Numbered from the stretch's first letter, positions 1-9,501 are shown. The stretch is DNA of 64,000 nt from Alcaligenaceae bacterium (GCA_013416455.1 JACCES010000002.1:186001-250000), one strand, 5' to 3'. Notes: generated from the sequence alone by a model not told the origin. A program made the numbers and translations.

Positions 1-1
1 G

Positions 2-1177
2 GAAGCCGATGATCCGGTGCAGGCCCTCGAATCGGCGCGCGCCGCGCTGGAACTCGCCCCGCAGTCCGAGATGGCCGCCCAGCGGGTGCTGGAATACGGG
101 CTCAGGGTCGATTCGCGGGCGGCCATCCGTGAAACCGAAGCCTATGTCGAACGCCATCCCGACATGCGGCGCCTGCGGCTGCTGCTGGTGAACCGCCTGG
201 TGGGGCGGCATGAATTCGATGCGGCTCTGGCGCAGGTGGAAGCCATGAGACGGCGGGCGCCGGAAGACTTCGACCTCATCTATACAGAGGCTGAAGTCAA
301 CGTGCGGGCTGAACGCTACGAGCGCGCCAAGGCCCTGCTGAACCAGTACATCGACGTGCAGGAACAGCGCGGCAACGCGCTGCCGGACAAAGCCACCACG
401 GCCGGCGGCGATGCCTCGGATGCGCGCCTGCTGCTGGTGCAGATCGCTGAAAAGGAAGGCGACACCGACGAGGCCATCCGTCAGCTCGATCTCATCGTCG
501 AGCCCGGCGTCGGATTCCAGGCGCAGGTCCACAAGGCCGTGCTGTATTCGCGCAAGGGCGATCTGGAAGCCGCGCGCCGCACGCTGGGGGAGCTCAGCCC
601 CCAGGATGACGACGAACGCACGGTGCTGGCGCTCACCACCGCATCGATCTACCGCGATTCGGGGCGCAGCGAGCAGGCCATTGCAGTGCTCGAACAGGCC
701 GATGCCGATCTGCCCGACACGGCCGAGCTCAAGTACGACCTGGCCATGCTGTACGAACGGCAGGGCCGCTATGATGATTTCGAGCGGCTGATGCGGCGGA
801 TCATCGAACTGTCCCCGGACAATGCCAACGCCTACAACTCCCTGGGCTATACGTTTGCCGATCGCAACGTCAACCTGGACGAGGCCGAAGAACTGCTGGA
901 ACGCGCCCTGGAACTGGAACCGGACAATCCCTACATCCTGGACAGCGTGGGCTGGTATCTGTATCGCACCGGCGATTATGTCGGCGCCCTCGAATATCTG
1001 CGCCGGTCCTGGCATCAGCTCCCCTCCGCCGAGGTGGCGGCGCATCTGGGCGAAGTCCTGTGGGCGATGCAGCGCAAGGCTGAAGCGCGCGACATCTGGA
1101 AGCAAGGGCTGGAAAAAGAGCCCGACAATGAAGTGCTGCAGAAGACCCTCAAGCGTTTCGGGGTGCGGCTGAAATGA
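2..1177 (+). CDS. Tetratricopeptide-repeat protein (5' truncated by window edge)
   Basis: The frame is open from base 2, so the true start lies upstream. The visible part, about 391 residues, is almost wholly alpha-helical TPR repeats with the usual A/G/Y/A/P spacing, clearest near the C-terminal third (repeats containing NAYNSLGYTFADR and PYILDSVGWYLYRTGDY). Such proteins act as periplasmic or outer-membrane-facing scaffolds for protein-protein contact. The stop codon overlaps the lolB start (ATGATG), so the two are translationally coupled, and a TPR gene directly before lolB is the usual arrangement in Bordetella relatives. The signal peptide, if any, is outside the window. No enzyme function can be claimed. 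Confidence 0.85.
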   Translation, partial: EADDPVQALESARAALELAPQSEMAAQRVLEYGLRVDSRAAIRETEAYVERHPDMRRLRLLLVNRLVGRHEFDAALAQVEAMRRRAPEDFDLIYTEAEVNVRAERYERAKALLNQYIDVQEQRGNALPDKATTAGGDASDARLLLVQIAEKEGDTDEAIRQLDLIVEPGVGFQAQVHKAVLYSRKGDLEAARRTLGELSPQDDDERTVLALTTASIYRDSGRSEQAIAVLEQADADLPDTAELKYDLAMLYERQGRYDDFERLMRRIIELSPDNANAYNSLGYTFADRNVNLDEAEELLERALELEPDNPYILDSVGWYLYRTGDYVGALEYLRRSWHQLPSAEVAAHLGEVLWAMQRKAEARDIWKQGLEKEPDNEVLQKTLKRFGVRLK

Positions 1178-1785
1178 TGGCGATCCTGCGTTTTTTCCCA
1201 TGCCTGCCGTGGTCCTGTCGGCGGCCGGGGGCCGCCGCGGTTCTGGCCCTGGCTCTGACCCTGGCCGGCTGCGCGGGGCCGGCCCGCATCGGCGGCGAGG
1301 GAACGGCCTTCGAGCGCACCGGCCGCTTCGCGGTGAATGTCGCCGAAGCCGGGGCGCCCGTCGAAGCCGTGCAGGGCGGTTTTTCCTGGCGCGACAGCGG
1401 CCGCGGCCTGCGGCTGGATCTCGTCACCCCGCTGGGCAGCACGCTGGCGCGCGTCACGGTCGACCCTTCCGGCGCCGTGCTGGAACAGGCCGACGGCGCC
1501 ACCGAGCGGGCACCGGATGCCGATGCCCTGCTGGCCAGGGTGGTCGGCACGCCGCTGCCGGTATCGGGCCTGCGCGACTGGCTGCGGGGCCGGCCCGGCG
1601 CCGGCGAGGTCCTGGCCATGGAGCGCGACGAACAGGGCCGGCCGCTGGCTTTCGGCCAAGGCGGCTGGCAATTGCGGCTGTCGCGCTATGACGCCCTCGG
1701 GCCCGGGCTGCTGCGCCTGGAACGGCGCGACGGCAGCCGCCAGATTTCGGTGCGGCTGGCGGTGGACGCGCAGCCGGGCGAATAA
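1174..1785 (+). CDS. lolB: Outer-membrane lipoprotein receptor LolB
   Basis: LolB takes mature lipoproteins from the periplasmic carrier LolA and inserts them in the outer membrane; it is itself a lipoprotein. The 203-residue product has a basic N-terminus, a hydrophobic stretch at about residues 20-31 and a lipobox LAGC with the lipidated cysteine at position 33. The rest fits the beta-sheet LolB fold, including the FSWRDSGRGLRLDLVTPLGS stretch typical of the family. The start overlaps the TPR gene stop, and ispE follows after 8 bases, matching the conserved lolB-ispE-tRNA-prs order of beta- and gammaproteobacteria. Confidence 0.93.
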   Translation: MMAILRFFPCLPWSCRRPGAAAVLALALTLAGCAGPARIGGEGTAFERTGRFAVNVAEAGAPVEAVQGGFSWRDSGRGLRLDLVTPLGSTLARVTVDPSGAVLEQADGATERAPDADALLARVVGTPLPVSGLRDWLRGRPGAGEVLAMERDEQGRPLAFGQGGWQLRLSRYDALGPGLLRLERRDGSRQISVRLAVDAQPGE

Positions 1786-1793
1786 GGCGCCGC

Positions 1794-2759
1794 ATGGCTT
1801 TGTACGAAGTTCCGGCGCCGGCCAAGCTGAATCTGTTCCTGCATGTGACCGGGCGCCGCGCCGATGGCTACCACGAACTGCAGACGGTATTCCGCTACGT
1901 AGACCTGTGCGACCGGCTCGACTTCGATCTGCGCGGCGATGGCGAGATCCATCGCGAAGGCGAATCCTTGCCCGGCCTGGCGGCGGAACACGATCTCATT
2001 GTGCGGGCGGCGCGGGCCCTGCAGCGGGCCACAGGCACCCGCCAGGGGGCGCAGATCCGCTGCGTCAAGCAGATTCCCGCCGGGGCGGGGCTGGGCGGCG
2101 GTTCCAGCGACGCGGCCACCACGCTGATCGCGCTGAACCGCCTGTGGAAGACCGGCCTGGACCGCCTGGCGCTCATGGCATTGGCGCGGACGCTGGGGGC
2201 CGATGTGCCGGTGTTCATTTTCGGGCGTTCGGCGTTTGCCGAAGGCATCGGCGATGTCCTGACGGAAGTCGCCCTGCCAGAGCGGGCATATCTGATCCTG
2301 CGTCCCCACGGCAGTGTGTCCACGGCACACGTTTTTTCTTCGCCTGACTTGACACGAAATACGAAACCCGTAATAATTTCGGTCTTCGCTCATTGGCAAA
2401 CAGCCGAATCGCACGAAAACAACCGGCAATATGGTCGTGAACTTTTCGGGCGCAACGATCTGGAGCCAGTGGTTCTTGCAGGATACGAGAACGTCCGCAA
2501 TATGGCGGATGCCTTGCGAAAGCAAGGGTTTCATGCAAGAATGACGGGTTCGGGAAGTTGCTTTTTTGTTGAGTACGCAAGCAAAGAGCAGGCTGCCCGG
2601 GCATGTCAGGAGATTTCCAGTAAAATGCTGGAAGGCGGAAGTGAAAGGCTTGCCGGTGTTGAAGAACACGGTCACGCCGGTCACAGAAGCAGCAAGGCGG
2701 TTGTGGAAAAAGCGTGGGCTTGCCCGGGTTTGTTCGAGCATCCGCTAAGGCACTGGTAG
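1794..2759 (+). CDS. ispE: 4-diphosphocytidyl-2-C-methyl-D-erythritol kinase IspE
   Basis: IspE phosphorylates CDP-methylerythritol with ATP in the MEP isoprenoid pathway. GHMP-kinase motifs are clear: PAKLNL near residue 8, the ATP loop GAGLGGGSSDAA near residue 97, and the C-terminal RMTGSGSC loop. At 321 residues it is slightly longer than the usual 280-300, with about 40 extra C-terminal residues after the last motif. The second half (from about base 2320) is visibly richer in A and T and uses different codons from the first half and from all neighbours, suggesting that this part was replaced by recombination. The reading frame stays intact and the key motifs are kept, so it is probably functional. 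Confidence 0.93.
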   Translation: MALYEVPAPAKLNLFLHVTGRRADGYHELQTVFRYVDLCDRLDFDLRGDGEIHREGESLPGLAAEHDLIVRAARALQRATGTRQGAQIRCVKQIPAGAGLGGGSSDAATTLIALNRLWKTGLDRLALMALARTLGADVPVFIFGRSAFAEGIGDVLTEVALPERAYLILRPHGSVSTAHVFSSPDLTRNTKPVIISVFAHWQTAESHENNRQYGRELFGRNDLEPVVLAGYENVRNMADALRKQGFHARMTGSGSCFFVEYASKEQAARACQEISSKMLEGGSERLAGVEEHGHAGHRSSKAVVEKAWACPGLFEHPLRHW

Positions 2760-2769
2760 CCAAGAATTT

Positions 2770-2846
2770 TGGGGAATAGCCAAGTTGGTTAAGGCACCGG
2801 ATTTTGATTCCGGCATGCGAAGGTTCGAATCCTTCTTCCCCAGCCA
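2770..2846 (+). tRNA. tRNA-Gln (anticodon UUG)
   Basis: A full cloverleaf of 77 bases: acceptor arm TGGGGAA pairs with TTCCCCA, followed by discriminator G and an encoded CCA. The anticodon stem is CCGGA/TCCGG around loop TTTTGAT, giving anticodon UUG (glutamine). The T-loop GGTTCGAATCC is standard. It sits 10 bases after ispE and before prs, its conserved position in proteobacteria, and is probably co-transcribed with ispE. Confidence 0.97.
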
Positions 2847-2876
2847 CTTTTTCAGCCCACCGGCTGTCGAAATGCC

Positions 2877-2918
2877 AAGCTGTTGAGTCGGCCCCACCGG
2901 GGAGCTGGTCAACAGCTT
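2877..2918 (+). terminator. Stem-loop between tRNA-Gln and prs
   Basis: AAGCTGTTGA (2877-2886) pairs perfectly with TCAACAGCTT (2909-2918), with a further GC-rich inner stem (CCCC with GGGG). It lies 30 bases after the tRNA and 34 bases before prs. There is no long T-run after it, so it is either a weak terminator for the ispE-tRNA transcript or a leader structure of prs. Confidence 0.5.
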
Positions 2919-2952
2919 TGTCGTTTCAGACAACGCAAAAGCAGCTTCCATC

Positions 2953-3903
2953 ATGGCACAAGACAAGTTCATGATCTTTACCGGCACAGCCAATACCCGG
3001 CTGGCCGTGGACGTAGCCAATCACCTTGACATGTCTTTGGGGAAAATGACCGTCGGGCGGTTTTCCGATGGCGAGGTCATGGTGGAAATCAACGAGAACG
3101 TGCGTGGCAAAGACGTTTTCGTGCTGCAGCCCACTTGCGCGCCGACCAATGACAACCTCATGGAAATCATGGTCATGGTCGATGCATTGCGCCGGGCGTC
3201 CGCGGGGCGTATCACGGCCGCCATTCCCTATTTCGGCTATGCACGGCAAGACCGCCGCCCCCGTTCGGCGCGTGTGGCCATCTCGGCCAAGGTCGTCGCC
3301 AACATGCTGCAGGTCGTCGGGGTGGAGCGGGTCATGACCATGGACCTGCACGCCGACCAGATCCAGGGCTTCTTCGACATTCCCGTGGACAACATCTACG
3401 CCGGGCCGATACTGCTGGGCGACATCTGGCGCCGCAACTATCAGGACCTGGTCGTCGTGTCGCCGGACATCGGCGGCGTGGTGCGCGCCCGGGCGCTGGC
3501 CAAGCAGCTGGAAGCCGACCTGGCCATCATCGACAAGCGCCGCCCGCGCGCCAACGTATCCGAAGTCATGAACATCATCGGCGAGGTCGACGGCCGCAAC
3601 TGCATCATCATGGACGACATGGTCGATACCGCCGGCACGCTGTGCAAAGCCGCCGCGGCGCTCAAGGAACGCGGCGCCGGCAGTGTCTACGCCTACTGTA
3701 CCCATCCGGTGCTGTCGGGCGGCGCGGTGCAGCGCATCGCCGATTCGGCCCTGGATGAGCTCGTGGTGACCGACACCATTCCGCTGTCCGAGGAAGCCCG
3801 CGATTGCCCGCGGATCCGCCAGTTGTCCTGCGCGCCCCTGCTGGGCGAAACCATACTGCGCATTTCCAACGCGGAATCGGTCAGCTCGCTGTTCGCCGAC
3901 TGA
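2953..3903 (+). CDS. prs: Ribose-phosphate pyrophosphokinase (PRPP synthase)
   Basis: Makes phosphoribosyl pyrophosphate from ribose-5-phosphate and ATP, the entry point for purine, pyrimidine, histidine, tryptophan and NAD synthesis. At 316 residues it has the normal class I length. Visible motifs are the ATP/flexible-loop region [19 protein letters not shown] (about residues 96-114) and the PRPP-binding loop [13 protein letters not shown] (about 217-229). It follows tRNA-Gln and precedes rplY, the standard context. The ATG at 2953 aligns with the family N-terminus ([18 protein letters not shown]). Confidence 0.97.
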   Translation: MAQDKFMIFTGTANTRLAVDVANHLDMSLGKMTVGRFSDGEVMVEINENVRGKDVFVLQPTCAPTNDNLMEIMVMVDALRRASAGRITAAIPYFGYARQDRRPRSARVAISAKVVANMLQVVGVERVMTMDLHADQIQGFFDIPVDNIYAGPILLGDIWRRNYQDLVVVSPDIGGVVRARALAKQLEADLAIIDKRRPRANVSEVMNIIGEVDGRNCIIMDDMVDTAGTLCKAAAALKERGAGSVYAYCTHPVLSGGAVQRIADSALDELVVTDTIPLSEEARDCPRIRQLSCAPLLGETILRISNAESVSSLFAD

Positions 3904-4008
3904 AACACATATTTCAACCTGCCGGCCGCTGGTCGCGGCGGCCGGCGGGGTGCAGCCCAGGCTGCATTCAACCATGGGCCAGGCCCATTTCTTTTCTGGA
4001 GCATTTCC

Positions 4009-4617
4009 ATGCAATTCAACGCCACTTCGCGCGGCAACAAGGGTACGAGTGCGAGCCGCCGCCTGCGCCGCGAAGGCCGCGTTCCCGCCATCGTCTATGG
4101 CGGCAACGCCGAGCCGCTGAACATCGAGCTCGACCACAACGAAATCTACCATGCCGTGCGCAAGGAAGAGTTCCACGCTTCCATCCTGGACATGCAGCTC
4201 GACGGCAAGGCCGCCGGCACTGTCCTGCTGCGCGCCGTTCAATGGCATCCTTACAAGCAGCAAGTCCTGCACGTCGATTTCCAGCGCGTGAGCAAGTCGG
4301 AGCGCATCACCACCAAGGTGCCCCTGCACTTCATCAATGGCGATGTCTCGCCCGCCGTGAAGCTGTCGGCCGCGGTGATCACGCACCCCATCACCGAAAT
4401 CGAAATCATCTGCCTGCCGGCCGACCTGCCGCAGGCCATTGAGGTCGATCTGGCCGAAATGGTCGGCGGCGCCGTACTGCACGTTTCCGATGTGAAGCTG
4501 CCGGAAGGCGTGACGCTGACACAGCACGGCGACGTGAATCCCGTGATCGCCAACGCCCAGGTCAAGGGTGGCGGCGCGGCCGAAGCGGAAGGCGAGGGGG
4601 ATGCCGATACCGAGTAA
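4009..4617 (+). CDS. rplY: 50S ribosomal protein L25/general stress protein Ctc
   Basis: Binds 5S rRNA in the large ribosomal subunit. The 202-residue protein is the long (Ctc/TL5) form: an N-terminal L25 domain (about residues 1-95, with RRLRREGRVPAIVYGG) and a C-terminal beta domain, ending in an acidic tail. A good ribosome-binding site (TCTGGAGC) precedes the ATG. The gap after prs (3904-4008) holds two GC-rich hairpins but no T-run, so readthrough from prs is possible. Confidence 0.96.
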   Translation: MQFNATSRGNKGTSASRRLRREGRVPAIVYGGNAEPLNIELDHNEIYHAVRKEEFHASILDMQLDGKAAGTVLLRAVQWHPYKQQVLHVDFQRVSKSERITTKVPLHFINGDVSPAVKLSAAVITHPITEIEIICLPADLPQAIEVDLAEMVGGAVLHVSDVKLPEGVTLTQHGDVNPVIANAQVKGGGAAEAEGEGDADTE

Positions 4618-4667
4618 TCGGCTTCACTCTGGCATAGGTGGCCGGGTCCATGTTCCGGCCGCTTCCT

Positions 4668-4696
4668 ACCCCTGTCCGGCGAAAGTCGGCAGGGGT
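4668..4696 (+). terminator. Probable terminator after rplY
   Basis: ACCCCTG (4668-4674) and CAGGGGT (4690-4696) form a stem, strengthened by an inner CCG/CGG pair, followed by TTCG and a T-rich stretch. It lies between rplY and pth, and could stop rplY transcription or regulate pth. Confidence 0.55.
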
Positions 4697-4716
4697 TTCG
4701 TCTATTCAGGAGACTC

Positions 4717-5316
4717 ATGAGCGCAGCTCCCATCCGCCTCATCATCGGTCTGGGCAATCCGGGGCCCGAGTACGAAGCGACGCGGCACAACGCGGGCTTC
4801 TGGCTCGCGGATCACATGGCCGACGACCTTGGCGCCTCGTTCACGCTGGAGAAAGGCTTTTCCGCCTGGGTGGCCAAAGGCCGCCACCAAGGTGAAGCCG
4901 TCATCATCGCCAAGCCCATCACATTCATGAATCGTTCCGGCCAGGCGGCCGGCGCGCTGCTGCGCTTCTACAAGCTGGTGCCCGAGCAGGTGCTGGTCCT
5001 GCACGACGAACTCGATCTGCTGCCCGGCCAGGTGAAGCTCAAGCAGGGCGGCGGGCACGCCGGGCACAACGGCCTGCGCGACATTCAATCGGCGTTTTCC
5101 AGCGCCGCCTTCTGGCGTCTGCGCCTGGGCATCGGCCATCCGCGCAGCTTCGGCCTGGCGCAGCAGGTGGCGGCCTTCGTGCTGCACCCGCCCCGGCGTG
5201 AAGAGCTGGCCGGCATCGAGGACGGCATCGCGCGCTGCCGCAATGCGCTTCCCCTGTTGCTGCAGGGTGACTTCCAGCAGGCCATGAGCCGCCTGCACGA
5301 GGGCAACCGTGTCTGA
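4717..5316 (+). CDS. pth: Peptidyl-tRNA hydrolase
   Basis: Cleaves peptidyl-tRNAs released from stalled ribosomes. The 199-residue product has the family signature [18 protein letters not shown] with N14 and catalytic H24, the conserved HDELDLLPG segment and [25 protein letters not shown] sits 6 bases before the ATG. It follows rplY as in many proteobacteria; the next gene overlaps its 3' end by 8 bases. Confidence 0.97.
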   Translation: MSAAPIRLIIGLGNPGPEYEATRHNAGFWLADHMADDLGASFTLEKGFSAWVAKGRHQGEAVIIAKPITFMNRSGQAAGALLRFYKLVPEQVLVLHDELDLLPGQVKLKQGGGHAGHNGLRDIQSAFSSAAFWRLRLGIGHPRSFGLAQQVAAFVLHPPRREELAGIEDGIARCRNALPLLLQGDFQQAMSRLHEGNRV

Positions 5317-6190
5317 GCACGAGCCCGGGCGGGAGCCACATCCTTCAGACCGGGGCCGGGCGGGGCAGGAGGCATCCGGCGCCGGCGGTACCCCCGCGTG
5401 GCGGCGGAAAAGCGTCGGCCGGCAGGCCGGTGTTCTTCAGCGCCCCAGCTTTCGCGCCGAATTCCGCGACCTGCTGTCCTTCATCCGGCGGCCCGCCGTG
5501 GCCCCGCGTCCGGGGGGGCGCCGCGCGGGCAACGGCTTCTGGCTGGACTGGTTTCCGCCGCTGAAGGTTTCCCGGCTCCTGCAGTGGGCGCTGCTGCTGT
5601 GGATGGTCAATATGCTGTTCCTGGGGCCGATCGCCGTCATGGCGGCTGGGCTGGGGGGGGCCACCCACCGCCTGAACCTGCAGAACATTCCCTGGCTTAC
5701 CGCGCTGCTGTGGGCACCGATGGTGGAAGAACTGGTGTTCCGATACGGCTTGCGGCGGCTGAAGCACCTGTGGTGGCTGCTGCCCGCGGCGGTCGCCGCC
5801 ATGCTCAGCGGGCCGGGCATCGCCGGCGGCCTGCTGCTGGCCGCCTTTCTGCTGCTGTGCTGGCTGCCCCATGCCGGTGAGCGTCCGGCGGCGCAGCGGC
5901 CGCTGCCCTGGCGTTTCAGGCGCGCTTACCTGGCGAGGTTCCCCTGGGTCTTCCACCTGTCCTCGCTCACGTTTTCAGCGGTGCACCTCTACAACTTCAA
6001 TCTGGCACAGACCCCATTGTGGCTGCTTCCCCTGCTTGTCCTGCCGCAGTGGGTGACCGGCATGGTGCTGGGCTGGCTGCGGGTCAGGCAGGGCATAGGG
6101 GCCGCTATATTGCTGCATGCCATTTTCAATGGCGGGCCCCTGCTGCTGGTGTGGCTGGTACTGCGCATGGCGCCCGAAATGGCGCTTTAG
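5309..6190 (+). CDS. CPBP-family intramembrane metalloprotease
   Basis: A 293-residue membrane protein with a basic, low-complexity N-terminal region (about 75 residues) followed by several hydrophobic helices. It carries the CPBP (Abi/CAAX-protease-like) motifs: EELVFR at about 140-145, HLYNF at about 226-230 and HAIFN near 273, which supply the glutamate, histidines and asparagine of the active site in this family. The start is a GTG overlapping the end of pth, so the two are translationally coupled. The substrate is unknown; bacterial relatives have been linked to bacteriocin self-immunity and prenyl-protein processing. It converges with the amidase gene three bases away. Confidence 0.82.
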   Translation: MSEHEPGREPHPSDRGRAGQEASGAGGTPAWRRKSVGRQAGVLQRPSFRAEFRDLLSFIRRPAVAPRPGGRRAGNGFWLDWFPPLKVSRLLQWALLLWMVNMLFLGPIAVMAAGLGGATHRLNLQNIPWLTALLWAPMVEELVFRYGLRRLKHLWWLLPAAVAAMLSGPGIAGGLLLAAFLLLCWLPHAGERPAAQRPLPWRFRRAYLARFPWVFHLSSLTFSAVHLYNFNLAQTPLWLLPLLVLPQWVTGMVLGWLRVRQGIGAAILLHAIFNGGPLLLVWLVLRMAPEMAL

Positions 6191-6192
6191 GT

Positions 6193-7539
6193 TCAACCCG
6201 CAAGCAGGGCTTCGATGCTGCGGCCCACGTCCAGTACATGGGCGTCGCTGAAGGCGGGCCCGGCCACAGTCAGACCGACGGGTGCCTGGCCAGGTTCGTG
6301 GCAGGGCATGCTGAGGGCGCAGCCGTCCAGGAAATTGATCAGCGAACAATTGCGCAGGATCAGGGCGTTGGTCGCGATGTAGGCTTCCTCCGATGCCTGC
6401 ACCGATTCGATGGTCGGCGCAACGATGGGCACGGTGGGCATGAGCAGGGCATCATAGCCGTGCAGACGGGCTTCCACCCCGGCGATCCAGCGCTGCCGCA
6501 GGGCCAGCAGGTCGATGTAATCCGCGCAATCCAGAGCTTTGCCGCGCAGCATGCGCGCGGCGACGCGCGGGTCGTAGATGTCTTGATGCGCGGCCAGATC
6601 GGCGCGATGCAGGGCATAGGCCTCGGCGCCGACCATGCCGCCGTGGCGGTTGATGCGGGGCAGTTCCAGGAATTCGGGGATGTCGATTTCTTCGATGCTC
6701 ACGCCACGGTCGCGCAGGCGCTCCAGCGTGCGCAGGAACGTATCGCGCACGTGCTCTTCCATATCGTCCAGCACGAGCGACGTCGTGGTGGCCAGACGCA
6801 GCCTGCCGGGCGCGATGGCCACGGGCAGAGGGCGGTCTTCATCGGCAAGAATGGCGTCGATGATGGCGCAGCAGTTGACCGAGGCGGCCAGCGGGCCGGT
6901 GGAATCCAGGCTGGCCGCCAGCGGAAATATGCCGTCGGCGGGTACGCGGGCCGCGGTCGGCTTGAAACCGGTCAGGCCATTGAATGCGGAGGGAATGCGG
7001 ACGGAGCCGCCGGTGTCCGTGCCCAGCGCCGCCGCCACCATGCCGTCCGCCACGGATACGCCCGCCCCCGAGGAGGAGCCGCCGGGAATGCGCCGGCTTG
7101 CGCGATCCCAGGGACTGGTGGGGGTGCCGTAGTGCGGATTCAGGCCCAGCCCCGAGAAAGCGAATTCCGTCATGTTGCTGTGCCCGACCAGGATGGCGCC
7201 CGCCTGCGCCAGGCGGCCCACGACCGTGGCATGCCGCTCGGCCGGGGGAGCGTTGCGGCGCAGGGCGGACCCCGCCTTGGTGACCTTGCCGGCCACGTCG
7301 AACAGATCCTTGACCGAGATGGGCAGGCCTTCGAGCGCGGAACGCGACAGCCCGGCCTGGCGCAGGATATCCGACGCCCGGGCGGCGGCCAGGGCCTGTT
7401 CCGGCCAGACCTGGGTGAACGTGCTGCCGCCTTCGCCGTCCGGATCGCCAATGCGCGCCAGGCTCTGTTCGGTCAGCGCCACGGCGGACGTCTCGCCGGC
7501 GTTCAGTCTTTCTTGCAGTTCCAGTATGGTGGGCAGCAT
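6193..7539 (-). CDS. Amidase (amidase-signature family)
   Basis: A 448-residue amidase-signature hydrolase with the Ser-cisSer-Lys triad: lysine in ISVKDLF (K77), the Gly/Ser-rich loop GGSSSGAG (about 153-160) and the nucleophile serine in GTDTGGSVRIPS (S179). It probably hydrolyses a small amide; closest in style to GatA-like stand-alone amidases and allophanate-hydrolase N-domains, but no GatB or GatC partner is nearby, so tRNA amidation is unlikely. The frame stays open further upstream, but the ATG at 7539 is chosen because AAGGAAA lies just before it and the amidase fold begins there. Confidence 0.88.
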   Translation of the reverse strand: MLPTILELQERLNAGETSAVALTEQSLARIGDPDGEGGSTFTQVWPEQALAAARASDILRQAGLSRSALEGLPISVKDLFDVAGKVTKAGSALRRNAPPAERHATVVGRLAQAGAILVGHSNMTEFAFSGLGLNPHYGTPTSPWDRASRRIPGGSSSGAGVSVADGMVAAALGTDTGGSVRIPSAFNGLTGFKPTAARVPADGIFPLAASLDSTGPLAASVNCCAIIDAILADEDRPLPVAIAPGRLRLATTTSLVLDDMEEHVRDTFLRTLERLRDRGVSIEEIDIPEFLELPRINRHGGMVGAEAYALHRADLAAHQDIYDPRVAARMLRGKALDCADYIDLLALRQRWIAGVEARLHGYDALLMPTVPIVAPTIESVQASEEAYIATNALILRNCSLINFLDGCALSMPCHEPGQAPVGLTVAGPAFSDAHVLDVGRSIEALLAG

Positions 7540-7787
7540 GGCTCGCGTTTCCTTTGCGTCAGGCGTTGGGGTGTGTGGAAGGTGGATGGGAGACAGGCCA
7601 TGAGTATATTGGCGACGCGGCCTTCTGCCCAGCGCAGGGCATGCCCGCCTTCCCGGCGGCCGGCAAGCGGCCTTTGCCATTCAGGACGCCCGGGATTGGT
7701 ACAATCAGAACTTTTGCCGCCAGCGTGCCCGTTCGCCGGGTGCCGCGCCCGCGGTGACCGGATCGATCAGCAAGGATATACAACCAC

Positions 7788-8879
7788 ATGGCTCTGCAAT
7801 GCGGCATCGTTGGCCTGCCCAACGTCGGTAAATCGACACTCTTCAACGCTCTGACCAAGGCAGGCATCGCCGCCGAAAACTATCCTTTCTGCACCATCGA
7901 GCCCAACGTCGGCGTGGTCGAAGTGCCGGATGCGCGCCTGGCGGCGTTGGCCGGCATCGTCAAGCCCGAGCGGGTGCTGCCCGCCGTGGTCGAATTCGTC
8001 GACATCGCCGGCCTGGTCGCCGGCGCCTCGAAAGGCGAAGGCCTGGGCAACCAGTTCCTGGCCAACATCCGCGAAACCGATGCCATCGTGCATGTCGTGC
8101 GCTGCTTCGAGGACGAAAACGTCGTGCACGTGGCAGGCCAGGTGAATCCGATTTCCGACATCGAGGTCATCAATACCGAACTCGCCCTCGCCGACCTGGC
8201 CACCGCCGAAAAAGCGCTGCAGCGCCACCAGAAGCTGGCGCGTTCCGGTGACAAGGAAGGCATCAAGCTGGTGGCGGTGCTGGAAAAGGTCGTCGCCGCG
8301 GTGAACGAAGCCAGGCCCGTCCGCTCGCTCGACCTGAGCGATGAAGAGCTTGCGCTGATCAAGCCGTATTGCTTCATCACCGCCAAGCGCTGCATGTACG
8401 TCGCCAATGTGCGCGAAGACGGCTTCGAGAACAACCCGCATCTGGATGCCGTGCGCGAGTATGCCGCCGCCGAGAACGCACCTGTCGTGGCCGTCTGCGC
8501 CGCCGTCGAAGCCGAAATCGCCGAGCTGGACGACGAGGACAAGGGCGTATTCCTGGCGGACATGGGCATGGACGAACCCGGCCTCAACCGCGTGATCCGC
8601 GCCGCTTACAGCCTGCTGGGCCTGCAGACCTACTTCACCGCCGGCGTGAAGGAAGTGCGCGCCTGGACCATCCGCATCGGCGACACCGCCCCCAAGGCCG
8701 CCGGCGTCATCCACACCGATTTCGAACGCGGCTTCATCCGCGCCCAGACCATTTCCTACGACGACTTCATCGCCTACAAGGGCGAGCAGGGCGCCAAGGA
8801 AGCCGGCAAGATGCGCGCCGAAGGCAAGGAATACGTGGTGCAGGACGGGGACGTGCTGAATTTCCTGTTCAACGTCTGA
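7788..8879 (+). CDS. ychF: Redox-responsive ATPase YchF (Obg-family)
   Basis: A 363-residue P-loop NTPase of the OLA1/YchF group, which prefers ATP to GTP and binds ribosomes; it modulates translation and oxidative stress responses. The G1 loop GLPNVGKST (about residues 8-16), the [23 protein letters not shown]3 region and the C-terminal TGS domain ([13 protein letters not shown] to the final NFLFNV) are all present at the usual length. It is the last clear core gene before a degenerate region. A possible -10 box TACAAT lies at 7700-7705. Confidence 0.97.
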   Translation: MALQCGIVGLPNVGKSTLFNALTKAGIAAENYPFCTIEPNVGVVEVPDARLAALAGIVKPERVLPAVVEFVDIAGLVAGASKGEGLGNQFLANIRETDAIVHVVRCFEDENVVHVAGQVNPISDIEVINTELALADLATAEKALQRHQKLARSGDKEGIKLVAVLEKVVAAVNEARPVRSLDLSDEELALIKPYCFITAKRCMYVANVREDGFENNPHLDAVREYAAAENAPVVAVCAAVEAEIAELDDEDKGVFLADMGMDEPGLNRVIRAAYSLLGLQTYFTAGVKEVRAWTIRIGDTAPKAAGVIHTDFERGFIRAQTISYDDFIAYKGEQGAKEAGKMRAEGKEYVVQDGDVLNFLFNV

Positions 8880-8973
8880 CGAATTTTTCGGAACTCAGGA
8901 GCGTTCGGTAGCGCTTGTTGGATTGGGCAGGCCTTGTGGAATCAAGGGGTTGCCAGAAAATTCGGTCTACTGA

Positions 8974-9147
8974 GCGTTCCTATTCCTGCTGGCCAAGCCC
9001 ACCGGTGGCAAGCTCTGGCGGTGGAAGTACCGCCTGCAAGGCAAGGAGAACCTCTTTGCCATCGGTGGCTTTCCCCAGGTAGGCCTCGCGGAGGCGCGTG
9101 CAGCCCGAGACAAGGCGCGCGCCGCCTTCACTGGCGCTGAAGAAGCG
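8974..9147 (+). pseudogene. Remnant of a P4-type tyrosine integrase N-terminus
   Basis: In the frame that begins after a TGA at 8971, the peptide LAKPTGGKLWRWKYRLQGKE and then NLFAIGGFPQVGLAEARAAR is the DUF4102 arm-binding domain of P4-family phage/island integrases. No ATG precedes it and no catalytic domain follows; instead the frame runs directly into a type I restriction HsdS piece. It is a scar of an integrated island after ychF. The exact joint, between about 9120 and 9150, cannot be fixed by eye. Confidence 0.75.
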
Positions 9148-9464
9148 TATGCCGGTGGCGATATAGTGATTCTGCGGCTGAGTGAAACAGATCCCATGTT
9201 CATGGGCACTGCTGCAACACTCCCATCCTGGCCAGCCAGAACGCCAGCTTTGGGCAGGGCGATGCCGTTGTGCATATCAGCGCAAAAGCGCTAGCTGGAA
9301 TTGAGGTCTATATGCCCGAGTTGGCAGAGCAAACCGCCATCGCCACCATCCTAAGCGAGATGGACACCGAAATCACCGCCCTTGAAACCCGCCGCACCAA
9401 GACCCGTGCCCTCAAGCAGGCCATGATGCAAGAGCTGCTGACCGGCAGAACGCGGCTGGTATGA
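9148..9464 (+). pseudogene. hsdS: Remnant of type I restriction specificity subunit HsdS (C-terminus)
   Basis: The 3' part (9270-9464) encodes PELAEQTAIATILSEMDTEI and then ALKQAMMQELLTGRTRLV, the hallmark C-terminal coiled region of HsdS. Upstream, GGDIVILRLSETDPMFMG belongs to the same protein but in another frame, the one shared with the integrase remnant; the shift occurs near 9195-9215, after which NTPILASQNASFGQGDAVVH continues in the HsdS frame. The product would have specified the methylation site of a type I system; HsdM and HsdR are absent here. Clearly non-functional. Confidence 0.8.
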
Positions 9465-9501
9465 ATATGTTGAACAATGCCTGTGCTGACGGAGGAGCCT
9501 C

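Noticed and set aside
2926-4527. 533-codon minus-strand frame over prs and rplY
   Set aside because: Spans two well-known plus-strand genes and the gap between them; a compositional artefact.
6193-7539. GatA subunit of the tRNA amidotransferase
   Set aside because: No GatB or GatC gene is nearby and the family features fit a stand-alone amidase.
6019-7854. 611-codon plus-strand frame over the amidase
   Set aside because: Shadow of the minus-strand amidase, with no start site, motifs or plausible protein composition.
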